A stretch of 64,000 nt of DNA. Origin: Bemisia tabaci (lineage: Eukaryota; Arthropoda; Insecta; Hemiptera; Aleyrodidae). The stretch spans positions 22,865,131-22,929,130 of the forward strand of contig NC_092795.1 in assembly GCF_918797505.1 (NCBI RefSeq), in the 5' to 3' direction. Below, piece after piece: positions 35,230-45,474 of the stretch. Below the pieces are notes generated by a model that saw only the letters and a program-made list of their open reading frames with translations, was not told the DNA's origin and did no database searches. Made by a program: the position numbers and the translations under genes. Each line of letters begins with the position of its first letter. The stretch's first letter is position 1.

Positions 35230-35660
35230 TGCTGAGATCTAAAGATGCATGATGCATATTTACTCGCGGAATGCAGGCGAACTGAGCGAACGCTCTCCCA
35301 CGCAGTGCATTCCGATCCCGAATGCGGAGCGATGGGCGCATTGATTTTTGCCGACCCGATGCGGGGAAGGCGCACGCACAGCATCGCGGCTGAAGTTCAA
35401 GTTGGCGTGGCTGGCGCGGCCGCCGGCCGCTGTCCCGCGCCGCGACGCGCGACACCGTGAACGTAGCGTGAGCACGGCCGCACCTAATCGAGCAACGCGC
35501 GACGTGGGTCTGTGTCGAGCGGAAATGAGGCACCCACGCGCTTTATTATGAGCGGAGTAGCCGCTTCAACGCGCGCGGCCGGCTCGGCGGCCTGCAGGTA
35601 CCGCGCGCCTGCCGAATAGGCAATCTCTCATGCATCGGGCGATCCTTACCTCTGCCACAT
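35230..35660. promoter_or_regulatory. CpG-rich island, candidate promoter
   Basis: A strong rise in CpG and GC (GCGCGGCCGCCGGCCGC, CGCGCGGCCGGCTCGGCGG) over about 400 bp between AT-rich flanks. All frames are long-open here because stop codons are AT-rich, so the overlapping 66-107-codon frames are not evidence of coding. A donor-like GGCAGAG|GTAAGG lies on the minus strand near 35650 and a CAG|GTACCG on the plus strand near 35600, so direction cannot be settled. Confidence 0.3.
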
Positions 35661-35715
35661 TAATGGGAGAACGCCGCACCGTACAGTAAAAGGCATGGCC
35701 AAACCTTCGGCAAAT

Positions 35716-35962
35716 CGTCACCTTCCGGCCAAAGTATCACAACCGCCATGCGATGTTCAAAAATTTCCGCCGCCATTTTATTTTTATACAGGGAAATTGT
35801 CGGTTGAATCTGTTGGAAAATTTCACTGAAGTTTTTCGGCAGAAGGAAATTCAGTGAAATTTTCGGACAGTTTCATCGAACTATTTCTCTGTAAAAAAAA
35901 GGGTTACGGAGATTTTTAAACGTCGCATGGCGCTTGTGATATTTTGGCCGGGAGCTGACGAA
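35716..35962. mobile_element. Palindromic element with ~55-bp arms
   Basis: TCGTCACCTTCCGGCCAAAG, then ATCACAACCGCCATGCGATG at the left (35718-35760), is mirrored at the right (35920-35961) by CGTCGCATGGCGCTTGTGAT and TTTTGGCCGGGAGCTGACGA. The centre is AT-rich with a smaller inner inverted repeat. Non-coding. Confidence 0.7.
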
Positions 35963-36033
35963 ATTACGAATTTTCGGAAATATTTGAGAATATTTCTTTT
36001 CCGAATTTTCAGAGGATTGCGTTCGTATCAATT

Positions 36034-36155
36034 GGACGTATTTCTATCAAACGGAACTATGTGCATTGTGACGTGAGCCCTGTACTGCATATATTCTTAT
36101 GTGTATCAGGTCTCACGTCTTAATGCATATAGTTCCGTTTGATAGAAATACGTCC
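36034..36155. mobile_element. 122-bp palindromic MITE with AATT duplication
   Basis: GGACGTATTTCTATCAAACG at the left and CGTTTGATAGAAATACGTCC at the right form perfect arms. AATT flanks it at 36030-36033 and 36156-36159. It matches the copy at 26111-26233, including the GTGAGCCCTGT and GCATATATTCTTATG core. It sits inside a degenerate element whose right end is GCTAAGG-family-like (TTTTAGCACAGCAG near 36280). Confidence 0.85.
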
Positions 36156-36513
36156 AATTGATTGCAAAAGTCTGAAAATTTTAAGGAAAAATATTCATAA
36201 CTTTCTTCAAAAATAAATATTTTCCAAGAGGAATTTAGGCAGCATGTGAATGTTCGCGCTGCTTTTTTTTAGCACAGCAGTCTCGTTCATGACTTCATGG
36301 TAAGCAATAGACATACTAAAGGCAAATTATGAGAGGCAGTTAGTCCATCATTTTTCCCTTCAGTCTACAAAAACCATACATTTCAACCAATAGGATCGTT
36401 CCATTTTTCCTCTGTCCGCTTGCTCTATCGCTTTGCCTATCAAGTTCATTAATCAAGCCCACTGGCTGCAATAAATAGATTAAAAGGGGGAATAAAGTTT
36501 CGTATAAACTAGA

Positions 36514-36697
36514 GGCGGATCCGACAATTTAGCAACACCGGATTCCCTCAATTTAAACCCATGGTAAGTACTCGATTCTTGTCAGAGCACCTGGCCTCTC
36601 CAAAAATCGACGCGTACACACTGAAAAAAAAAAAATCTCGGTGTATTTACTAAGAAAACGGTAAAATTACCAAGAATGCAGGGTTCCATTTGATCCC

Positions 36698-36733
<36 letters not shown>

Positions 36734-37120
36734 TAAAATTACCATTTATGGAATTGGTAATTTTATCGAAAAATCTCGGTAAAATTATTGAACTTTCTCG
36801 GTAATTTTACTGTCCCTTCGTAAAAACGCCAATATTTTTTATCGACTGCGGTAGAATTACCGAGATAAAATGGCAAAGTTGCCGGGAATCGATTACCAAT
36901 AAAAGTGGTATTCTTACCTGAAAAAAACAGTAAACACCGGTTTTTAGGTAAGCTTACCAGTCTGTCTCGGTAAAATTACCAATAATTGATAGATTGATAG
37001 AAAAGTGAGATGGTAAAAGTACCAACGGACCTTGGTAAAAACGCCGAGAATTTTTTTTTTCCGTGCATTTCCATAGGTTTAAATGGAGAAAAACGATGTT
37101 GTCAATTTGCTAGATCCGCC
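36514..37120. mobile_element. Palindromic element (GGCGGATC ends) interrupted by a nested MITE
   Basis: The left half GGCGGATCCGACAATTTAGC, then AATTTAAACCCATGG, is mirrored by the right half ending GCTAGATCCGCC at 37120 with CCATAGGTTTAAATGG. Between the halves lies the element 36619-37065, so the host was about 160 bp before interruption. Confidence 0.7.
36619..37065. mobile_element. Nested element with CACTGAAAAAA ... TTTTTTCCGTG ends, GGTAAAATTACC-rich
   Basis: The ends CACTGAAAAAAAAAAAATCT and GAATTTTTTTTTTCCGTG are inverse complements. The interior repeats a CGGTAATTTTACC / GGTAAAATTACC word many times in both orientations, and carries a T run at about 36701-36732. Non-coding. Confidence 0.75.
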
Positions 37121-37135
37121 AATAGTAAACATTTT

Positions 37136-37239
37136 TCAGTGCTTCCGTCTTTTTCTTGCACGAAAATCCTCGAGCGGAGCACGATTTGACAACGAAAGCC
37201 CAACACAACTTTCCGATGGCTCCTCGGAGAGTCCATCAC
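37136..37239 (-). CDS. Candidate terminal coding exon (minus strand), product unknown
   Basis: The minus strand has an acceptor-like TTGGATTTAG|GTGATG with exon start at 37239. It then stays open to a TGA at 37136-37138. The encoded tail is GDGLSEEPSESCVGLS followed by LSNRAPLEDFRARKRRKH, hydrophilic with a strongly basic end. The phase fits the candidate exon 37356-37542: one base G left there plus GT here makes a Gly codon, across a 116-bp intron. The open frame also continues upstream of this acceptor (a VDYLDLGDG stretch), so an alternative, longer exon start cannot be excluded. I do not recognise the protein. A transposon end lies 15 bp past the stop. Confidence 0.35.
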
Positions 37240-37355
37240 CTAAATCCAAGTAATCGACACCGGAAGATCCGAGGTTGCGGAAAGTGGGTGGCGCCCTTGC
37301 GCGCGGAGTATTAATGAAAGCAAAGTTTTAATCCGTCCCAAAACTCAACACATAC

Positions 37356-37542
37356 CTTGATGAATGAAAAAGATCTCGCGTATTCGTATAGTGCCGTGCC
37401 GCAGCCAGTTCAAGCCCACGCGTAGTTGTCTCCGCTCTCCGTTCACGAATTCGCGAATTTTTTCCTCTGGACATGTGTTCGAGTTGATCATTGAAACGTC
37501 ATCGCTCCGCTGTCGAATGTCGAGAATGAATTTGATCACCAA
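37356..37542 (-). CDS. Candidate penultimate coding exon (minus strand), product unknown
   Basis: The minus frame is open for 65 codons from about 37542 and reads into CATCAAG|GTATGTG, a strong 5' splice site with the exon's last base at 37356. The peptide includes VIKFILDIRQRSDD, a CPEEKIREFVNGERRQLRVG stretch and WLRHGTIRIREIFFIHQ. Codons use C and G at third positions more than nearby DNA. Its left-over base is in phase with the exon at 37136-37239. The 5' acceptor is uncertain: ACATAAG|GTTATT at about 37548, or TCGACAG|CGGAGC at about 37514. No family recognised. The opposite strand is also open for 60 codons, which weakens the case somewhat. Confidence 0.35.
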
Positions 37543-37753
37543 ATAACCTTATGTTACTGTGTTATCCCTCACTCGAGGGAACGTCATCTTAAAGAAGATC
37601 GAACTTTACAGGGGTGAGAAGTCTTCAAAGCACCTCTGAAACCTGTGCTCCTCAAAAGAATTTCCATTGAAAAATATTTTTAATTTATTATGGTTTCCTG
37701 CTGGACCATCCGTTGTAGAACTGTGAAATGTGAATGGTAGAATTGTGCAGGTA

Positions 37754-37880
37754 CACTGGAAAAAAAGTCGCCTGGATGTAGAGTCCAGACTCTTAATAAC
37801 ATTGAGAAGAAAAATACTCTTAGTTCAAGCTGATTTTTCCTTGAATCTCCTTTTGATTCAAGCAAAACTCCTTGAATTGA
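37754..37880. mobile_element. Half copy (E) of the CACTGGAAAAAA MITE
   Basis: Only the left arm remains: CACTGGAAAAAAAGTCG, then GAGTCCAGACTCTTAATAAC and GAAGAAAAATACTC. It breaks off where it meets TCACGATCGTAGC near 37890, which is itself a short perfect palindrome (GTCACGATCGTAGC / GCTACGATCGTGAC). Confidence 0.65.
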
Positions 37881-37999
37881 ATCAATGTCACGATCGTAGC
37901 ATCACGCTACGATCGTGACACTCGAGAGTGATACCACAAATCGGCCGCATAGGAGCTCGGATTGCCTATACAGAAAATTGAAGGCAATCCGACAGTGAG

Positions 38000-38880
38000 G
38001 CAAAATCACCCATGCCAGTTTTCACTCAAGTTTTCTCCTGTGTTGTCTGTGAAAATTTTGCCAATCCTTTCACGGTCTGAAATTATGGTCAAACTTGAGT
38101 GAAAACCTTTTAAAATGCGGAAAGATAAAGTTCCAGTTTACCGTGCGTATGAAAGCTACTGGATCTGAAGTTTATGGTAAAAGGACTCAGTGCTTTGCGA
38201 AAATCCCACAAAACAGAGATATAAGACCGCAGGAAGTTTTTTCCTGCTTTCTTCTACCTCTGAGTGTTCATTAATCTCAAAAGTTTAATCAACTTTCTGC
38301 CAAAAGTTTCCGTTTCCCACACACCCACACCTTCGAAGATAACCAATTTTTCTCATTTTTAATTGTTTATGTTCTCTTCTTTTTTCTCAGAACTTTCTCG
38401 GTTGTGAAATAATTTTTGCAAAGCAGAAACTGAGCAAAACAACTTTTAAACTTCCGGCAATTTATTTGGCCCAAGCAATAAAGAAACGGAGCTCCTTGTT
38501 AGAATTTTCTTGTGAGTGAAGAAGGTAAAACTACGTATTTTCCCGTGGATTTTGCGATTGCTGAGAGTTTAAGACCCCTGAATTTTACGATTCGTAAACG
38601 GCTCTGTGTAATCAAGATGGTGTCAGGACCCCCTTTACTTTTTCGTATGAAAAAAAAGAAAAGCTTAGTATCCGTAAGATAAGTTTTTGGTTGATTTTTA
38701 CGATTCAAAAATGTGCTCGTAGCGTTTTTGAAGTCCATCTGTCGGTTTTCCCGGATGAGAGCTCTGGGCTTGTTTTAGAAAAATATCAGAAAAAAAAAAA
38801 ATTTTAAGCGAAGATTCTGTGAGCCCTGGACGAGAGGTGATAGTGAAATTAGCCAAAATCATAAATAAATGTATAATTTT
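38000..38880. other. Unassigned AT-rich region
   Basis: No supported features. Confidence 0.5.
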
Positions 38881-38889
38881 TTCTCCTGA

Positions 38890-38943
38890 TTTTGTGTATC
38901 ATGACCTTGTGTATCATGATCTTGTGTATCATGATCTTGTGTT
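38890..38943 (+). repeat. 17-bp minisatellite, three units
   Basis: The unit TTGTGTATCATGATC is repeated three times with one substitution (GACC versus GATC), then decays into TTGTGTTTATTCC. Confidence 0.85.
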
Positions 38944-39555
38944 TATTCCGTAGTGTTTATGTTTGCTCCGCTCGTTGTGTGTTTCTTGTGTAAGATTGAG
39001 GTGCCTTACTTTGGTGAAAGTAATGTTATAGGTTCAATAAAGTTTAGCAATGTGCATTTTACTCATCTAATCCGTCAACCTTCGCAAGAAGGGCTGAAAG
39101 GTGTCAGTAATGTCGAAATATTGAAATTTCGCAGCAAAATAGCTTAAAGTTAGTGCGTTTGTCCTCTCAGTTGACTGACCATTTGGTCGAACCGCAGTGA
39201 ACTGTCATTCGCTGATTTTTTCTGAGCACAAATGACCCGCAGTTGAGTCAGAGGCCATTTATATTGCAACGCAAAAAAAATTTTAAAAAAAACGCGTGAT
39301 TACAAGGTATTCCCATTGCTCCTTACGCGGTTCTTGATCACAGGAGCACCGGTTGGTGTTGAGTGCAAGCTCGCGTTATATCCGCAGAAAGCGCATTAGA
39401 GACAATATTTTATACTCGAGTTACGTGTTTTCTACACAAAACGGGTCATAAAGGCTCGCGAATGCCCATTTTCGTCCGTGCACTGGAGAGTCGCAATCCG
39501 AGTCCATTGTCCACGCTCGTCGCCAACGCACTGCCCCGAAATAAAAACAGCGCAA

Positions 39556-39701
39556 CTGCAATGGCAACTCCGTGTAGATAAGGTGTTTTTGTTCGTTAAA
39601 TTCGGCTCGCCGCCCAAGCTGTGGAAGCCCGAGAAAGTGGCTTCTTTTCATTTTCTACAAGCGCTGGGCGTCGATTTGGACCCCGCTCAAGTTGACCACG
39701 A
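39556..39701 (+). CDS. Candidate internal coding exon (plus strand), product unknown
   Basis: A plus frame stays open from 39478 to a TGA at 39703-39705 and reads into CCACGA|GTGAGT, a near-ideal 5' splice site with GT at 39702. An acceptor-like AAAAACAG precedes 39556. Another, GTGTAG, lies a little further on. In this frame the peptide reads VDKVFLFVKFGSPPKLWKPE, then KVASFHFLQALGVDLDPAQV, with protein-like composition and GC-rich third positions. The exon would end in phase 2. The product is unrecognised. Overlapping minus frames are read as shadows. Confidence rests on the donor and codon character only. Confidence 0.4.
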
Positions 39702-39749
39702 GTGAGTCAGGATTGCCTCGTTAGCGGCATTGTGTGAAGTGAGTCATCT

Positions 39750-41090
39750 GGCTCTCAACGGAAGCGCAGAAACAAATCTTGAGTTGTGCAAAGGGTCAGC
39801 TAAATGTGACGCGGAATTGGGTTTTCATTGGTCGAGCAATGGAAAACATTCAAATGAATAAGGATTATTTGCATCGGTAATTTTGAAAAAAAAAAGAAAT
39901 GGAAAAGATCTCAAGTCATATAAGAGATCAGTCAATGGTACCTTGTGCCACGGAATCGTATTTGAATAATTGAACATATGGACACATTTAATTTAAAGAA
40001 GAGGTTCATCTGCATTGAGAGGTTTTTTAAGAGACGGAGGCAAATTTTAATTTATACATTTAAACGATCAATTAAATGTGTCATGGAATCATGCTTTAAT
40101 GTTTGAGCATTTTGACTTTTTCAAATGAATGGAATATCGGAGGTTCAGAAAAAAGAAGTTAAGAGTTTCGAGTCATCACAGTCAATGTGCTTTGTGCCAT
40201 GGAATTTCGGACATACTGAAAAGAGAGACGTCTACCAGCATTGAGAATTGTGTTAGAAGGCAATACAAAGGATCGGTTAAATGTGTCACCGAATCATGTT
40301 TTAATTATTGCATTCCGGCACATTTAAATGAAAGGAGTCTGCCTGCAGTTTGAGTTGAAAACTTCTAAAAACTACGGGAAAAAACAAGCTTAAACGCTTG
40401 AAATTACTTTCCGCGAGGGATAAAATTCCAAAACGCCTTCAATCCTTGGCTTAGGCAACATACACATCCATAGAGCACGAATAGTTGCATTTAGGCGTTA
40501 TGAGTTTAACTTTTTGTTCCTTATTTGGACTGCGTCTTGCTATGAGAAACAATAGGTAATGACTTATTGTAGAAAATACCCATGCGAATATTTTTCGTAC
40601 GTAAATAGCCTCCTCTGTAGATGAGCCAGAAATCGTAGTTCCTTTTAACGAAATAAAGTCCGTCGCGCTGCTTCTTACATCGTCCAAACATATTTCTCTT
40701 CCCTCTCTCCCCCCCTCCCCCTCTCCCTCTCTCAATTTTTTTCTCTCAGGCCTCGCGGTTTATCCAACCAAGAGAAAGAGGCTCCGTAATTATTCCAAAA
40801 CATGCTATAGATTGGTTTTTCTAGGAAAACTCATAGCGAAGACTACGAGTTTTCATAGCATAATAATCGTTGATGCACATGAAATACCTGGAAGCTGAAG
40901 ATGTTGAAACTACTATCGTTGCTCCCCTCTATGAAAAGGTGGCAGTGCTTCATTTTCACGTGAGCCCTGTAAATCATGGAATCATTTGTCGTTATCGATA
41001 AATTTCCATCGATAGCATTAAAAGGGACTATGTCATGAACTGAACCGATTTCGATATGATCGAATCCTTGTTTCGATGTAGGATTCACCT
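39750..41090. other. Unassigned region with a CT-rich microsatellite
   Basis: A C/T-only stretch at about 40697-40735 (TCTCTCCCCCCCTCCCC type). Two diverged related segments around 39880-40090 and 40125-40330 share words such as TCAAGTCAT/CGAGTCATC, GTGCCA(C/T)GGAAT and GTGTCA(T/C)(G/C)GAATCATG, suggesting an old duplication of about 200-250 bp. No gene supported. Confidence 0.45.
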
Positions 41091-41097
41091 AGTGATA

Positions 41098-42274
41098 CGA
41101 GGGCTGTCCCAAAAGAAACCGGACTTTTGTCATAGAAGGCGAACCGAGCGTCGCAATGAAGTTTTCTTGAGCTTGTTTGAAAGCTGATAAGCTACTGGAC
41201 ATGCTTGTTTTTACAGAATGCAAAAATTCGTCTTGGTAAGGAAACTACACGCTTCGGAATAAAGGAAAGTCAAACTCGAGTTGAGATTTTTGTCTTTATT
41301 TCAAGAAAAATTTAGATAAAACTTAAAAAAAAACCCAGGTTTTAAGTTAAAAACTTCGTTGCTCTCTTATTCAATGCTTAGAAATAAGGAAATTAACATT
41401 TTAAGCAGCCCACCAAGTCATCACCTATCCCCTTCAAAATACTCGCCAGCTTTGTCGATGCATTTTCGCCACCGTTTCTTCAATTGGGAGAAACACTGTT
41501 TGAAATCCTCAGGTTTGAATGATCGCAATTCCTTCAAGGTGAAACTGTTAATCGCGAATATTACAATAGTGTTCTGAGACGATTACGTGAAAATGTCCTC
41601 AGAAAAAGGGCCGAGCTTTGGAGAGAGAATTCCTTGTTTCTGCATCACGATAATGCACCTGCCCATGCATCCCTCCAAATTGGCGAATTTTGTGCAAAGA
41701 ATGCCATGAGTGTCCTCACTCACCCCCCTTATTCACCTGACCTGGCTCCATGTGATTTTTTCTTATTTCCACGACTTAAATCTACCTTGAAAGGTCGACG
41801 TTTTCAAACCATTCCGGAAATTCAAGAGAACACCTTGAAGGAATTGCGATCATTCAAACCTGAGGATTTCAAACAGTGTTTCTCCCAATTGAAGAAACGG
41901 TGGCGAAAATGCATCGACAAAGCTGGCGAGTATTTTGAAGGGGATAGGTGATGACTTGGTGGGCTGCTTAAAATGTTAATTTCCTTATTTCTAAGCATTT
42001 GAATAAGAGAGCAACGAAGTTTTTAACTTAAAACCTGGGTTTTTTTTAAGTTTTATCTAAATTTTTCTTGAAATAAAGACAAAAATCGCAACTCGAGTTT
42101 GACTTTCCTTTATTCCGAAGCGTGTAGTTTCCTTACCAAGACGAATTTTTGCATTCTGTAAAAACAAGCATGTCCAGTAGCTTATCAGCTTTCAAACAAG
42201 CTCAAGAAAACTTCATTGCGACGCTCGGTTCGCCTTCTATGACAAAAGTCCGGTTTCTTTTGGGACAGCCCTCG
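41098..42274 (+). mobile_element. Mariner-like foldback element with ~440-bp inverted arms, TA target duplication
   Basis: The terminal sequence CGAGGGCTGTCCCAAAAGAA is mirrored at the right, and TA flanks both sides (41096-41097 and 42275-42276), as expected for Tc1/mariner insertion. The arms 41098-41541 and 41831-42274 are near-perfect inverse complements. The right arm is the natural 3' part of a mariner element: transposase C terminus, stop, 3' untranslated region and terminal repeat. The left arm is an inverted copy of it that replaces the 5' half of the gene. The unique centre is about 290 bp. The element could be mobilised only in trans. Confidence 0.9.
41541..41951 (+). pseudogene. 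Mariner transposase, C-terminal fragment (5' truncated)
   Basis: The frame is open from within the left-arm junction (41541) to the stop at 41949-41951, about 136 codons. It begins ETVNREYYNSVLRRLRENV, a typical mid-transposase segment. It continues to LHHDNAPAHAS, which holds the second catalytic aspartate, and then YSPDLAPCDFFLFPRLK, which holds the third. Thirty-four residues lie between the two aspartates, the mariner DD34D spacing. The tail contains KRWRKCIDKAGEYFEGDR, usual for the mariner C terminus. Missing are the helix-turn-helix DNA-binding region and the first catalytic aspartate, so no active enzyme is encoded. The start that would be used, if any, is unclear. Confidence 0.9.
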
Positions 42275-42839
42275 TATCACGTTTGTTAGCATGGTGGGGC
42301 TCATCCTGGGACGAAGTTATACTTCTTTTCCGCGGTTTATTTTTCCAGTACGTGAAACACGGTGTAATTTATGCTAAGGACCGTCGCCGACGGAATTCAT
42401 AAACTTTGAAAAAGTAGTTTTTCCTGCCGCCTTTAAGAAAAACGTCATATGAGCATTCACATATTGCCATATTTCCTACTGTGGAATATTTATTTTGGAG
42501 GAAAGTAAAGAGAGTCTTTTCTTGATACCTGGAAGTGCGCAATAATTACTAAAAATTGCGAATAAAACTCTTAGAAAATTTGAAGAAAATAATTCGTAAA
42601 TATCCCAGAAAATGTGTTTTTTATTAGAAAATAATGGCAATATTCAAATGTTAAAATGACGTTTTTTCGTAGCGCGTTGGTATCGGTGTAAACTCTACGA
42701 GGTGGTTTCTTGGAAAAGGGGAGAAAACTCATCTCAAGTCGCTTGTTCCGAAGCGCCGCACAGTGCGGCATGCTTATGGACGATGTGGACAAAAATCGTT
42801 ACAACGATGAAAAAAGGATTATTGGCCCAAGAAAATGCT

Positions 42840-43560
42840 GATTCTGAAGTAATTTTTGCCATAGAATCCGATTCTGAAGCCAAAAATTCTCTATGATTGG
42901 AATTTTGGCCTCAAAAACAAGATGGCTGCCGAAAAACCCTCAAAATTATCCTCTCAATAATGCAAAATTTGAATTGTACGGATGCAGGTCTTTGAGGTGT
43001 CAATTCCTATGTAATTTTTCCCGTAGAATCCAATTCTACAACCTAAAATTCCCTAGAACTGAAATTTTGGCTTCAAAAACAAGATGGCTGCCAAAAAACC
43101 TCAAAATAATCCTCTCAATAATACAAATTTTGAATTGTTCGGATGTAGGTCTTTTAGGTATTAATTCTTTTGTAAATTCTCCCGTAAAATCCGATTCTGA
43201 AGCCAAAAATTCTCTAACACTGAAATTTTGGCTCCAAAGTAAGATGGCTGCCAAGTACCTAAGCTAAAAGTGATCCTCTTAATAATGCAAAATTTGAATT
43301 CTACGGACGCAGGTCCTTCAGGTATCAATTCGTATGTAATTTCTCCCATAGAACCCAATTCTGCGAACTAAAATTCTCTAGGACTGAAATTTTGGCTTCA
43401 AATACAAGATGGATGCCAAAAAACCTCAAAATGATCCTCTCAATAATGCAAAATTTGAATTGTACGGATGCAGGTCTTTGAGGTGTCAATTCCCATGTAA
43501 TTTTTCCCGTGGAATCCAATTCTACAACCTAAAATTCTCTGGGACTTAAGTTATGGCTTT
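42840..43560. repeat. Tandem array, ~162-bp units, about 4.5 copies
   Basis: The word AAGATGGCTGCC (once AAGATGGATGCC) recurs at about 42919, 43081, 43241 and 43406, spacings 162, 160 and 165 bp. Conserved neighbours are CTGAAATTTTGGCTTCAAA before it and CCTCTCAATAATGCAAAATT after it. Because the first spacing is close to a multiple of three, plus and minus frames stay open for up to 124 codons. These are repeat artefacts. Confidence 0.9.
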
Positions 43561-43578
43561 AAAAGCAGTACCTATGGT

Positions 43579-43616
<38 letters not shown>
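43579..43616 (+). repeat. A-rich homopolymer run
   Basis: About 37 consecutive A residues directly after the end of the ~162-bp array. Length probably unstable. Confidence 0.85.
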
Positions 43617-43619
<3 letters not shown>

Positions 43620-45470
43620 CCTCATTAAGTAACGAAAAATTGGAATAAAACGGATAAGGTAAGTATTATGAGCCACAAGATTTCAATTTGTTCATTCTTC
43701 ATGAGGAAAACTGAAGTTGGGTGAAAAATAACTAAATATTTATTTTGTATTTTTGTAGGGATAATAATTCCATGCCCCAAAGATACCATCTTGATCTTTA
43801 TCATAGAATGAGCAAAGTCACAGTTGGTTCCTCTACAGATTTCTAAATACACATACCTGCATGATTCATTAAAATGAATCAAAAGCACACTAATCATCAC
43901 TGACTTGTATGAAGAACACTGCAAACCAAGTGACCTGCACACATGCCATCTCCCAAAACGGTTGTTTTTGGCCAAATGAATGCAGCCTGAAATAACAGCC
44001 TGAAATATATTTCCCTTAATTTGACGCCAAAGTATAGTCAGTGGCAGGAGTAGGTAATTAAATCCATTAATTAGTGATGTAGCATCGCGGAGGCACTTTC
44101 TTAACCTCTGCGTATGCGCTTAAGCATTCTGCGCTTTGGGCAATGCTGATTCTACATGAGAAATTATGACATCATAGGATTGGTGCTGCAGCGCAAATGA
44201 GTTTTAACTTAATACGGGTCAAATCTTGGCATGACATATTATGACAGAATCCCTCTCAAATCATCAAGGAGAATATATTCGTGACTAGACTGATAATGGT
44301 TGGCATCATGATACGAATATGCAGGAAATAATGGTAATTTTAAGAATGCAGAAATTGGAAACTAAAACACCTAACTTCCTAATTAAGGGTCCTGAATGAA
44401 ACAAAATGCAGGCCCTGATTTGCTCAAATATAAAGGAGGAAATAAATTTTCTATTGAGTAGAAAGAAAATGAAACTCACCACGCAAGAGTCCTGAGGACA
44501 AACCAGAAGGAAAAATACTCAAGAGTAAGTATTTAGTCACACACCACATTCAGGAGTATTTCACTCATTCTCATAATGATTGAAAACGAGCAGGAGCACA
44601 GCCTTTTATGAGATTCAAAAACTAAGGAACGATTAAGAACTGTATAGGATGGTAAGCACCGAACATGACTTGATTAACGCGCACAGTATTCAATGTGACG
44701 ATAAGTAGGTATAGATGAATTATCACTGCTAAATTTTTAAACAAAGCTGAAGCACAATATGTGATCATGCCATTTGTTTAAATAATTTTACAGCTACTAT
44801 TGAATTGAGCAATGGATCTTGCTTTCATGAGAATTAGAGGTTATACTGTTAACGTTCCGCACTATCTGACCTCAGCGTAACAGTCAATACTCACTAATCA
44901 AGAAATTCCACTTACTGAAAGGAGATAAATTGTAAAGGCAGACTTTACCTGAACAATAGAGAAACCTTACTTCATTCAATTATGGGAGGAAAACGTTTGG
45001 GGCCTGAGATATCAGGTCATTCAATTCACTGAGAGTGAGAACATTGAAAATCATACATTCTGCCGGGTAAAGGTAGAAATCCGCACTTTGTCTGGAAGCT
45101 TTATACATTTGAATAAGAAGGTGTAAATATTTGTTACCATGGTTAAGAATGAACAACGAAATCCACGAATCTCCAAGTACTTATTTGCACCCAAGACACA
45201 CATTTCTAGAGCTAGCTATTCTATGTTTCACTTCCGGTTAACTGAACGAAATGGATCACAATTTTCTCGCTAAATCTGAGCGAATTTACTTCGGTACATG
45301 CACATGATTTGAGCTAAATTGGCTAAATACGATTGTATCTATTGATAAGCGAGACGAACAAAACACAAGATATGTTTTGTTTTGTTTACCATGAACGCTG
45401 TCCAGTGGGATTTGGGAATTCCCGCATGGGAAAACCCATACTATGTTGCCGCCTTCAAAAATTGATGCAT
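43620..45470. other. Unassigned AT-rich interior of the 3.7-kb element
   Basis: No transposase motif, exon or repeat was recognised. A minus frame of 116 codons (43625-43975) has hydrophobic, AT-driven composition and no family resemblance. Confidence 0.45.
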
Positions 45471-45474
45471 TTTA

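Noticed and set aside
36620..37070. CRISPR-like regular repeat array
   Set aside because: The repeated GGTAAAATTACC words are irregularly spaced, occur in both orientations and sit within a transposon-like element.
42893..43267. Plus-strand 124-codon frame with internal protein repeats
   Set aside because: It is produced by a ~162-bp tandem DNA repeat whose first period is a multiple of three. Other periods (160, 165) break the frame and there is no conserved start.
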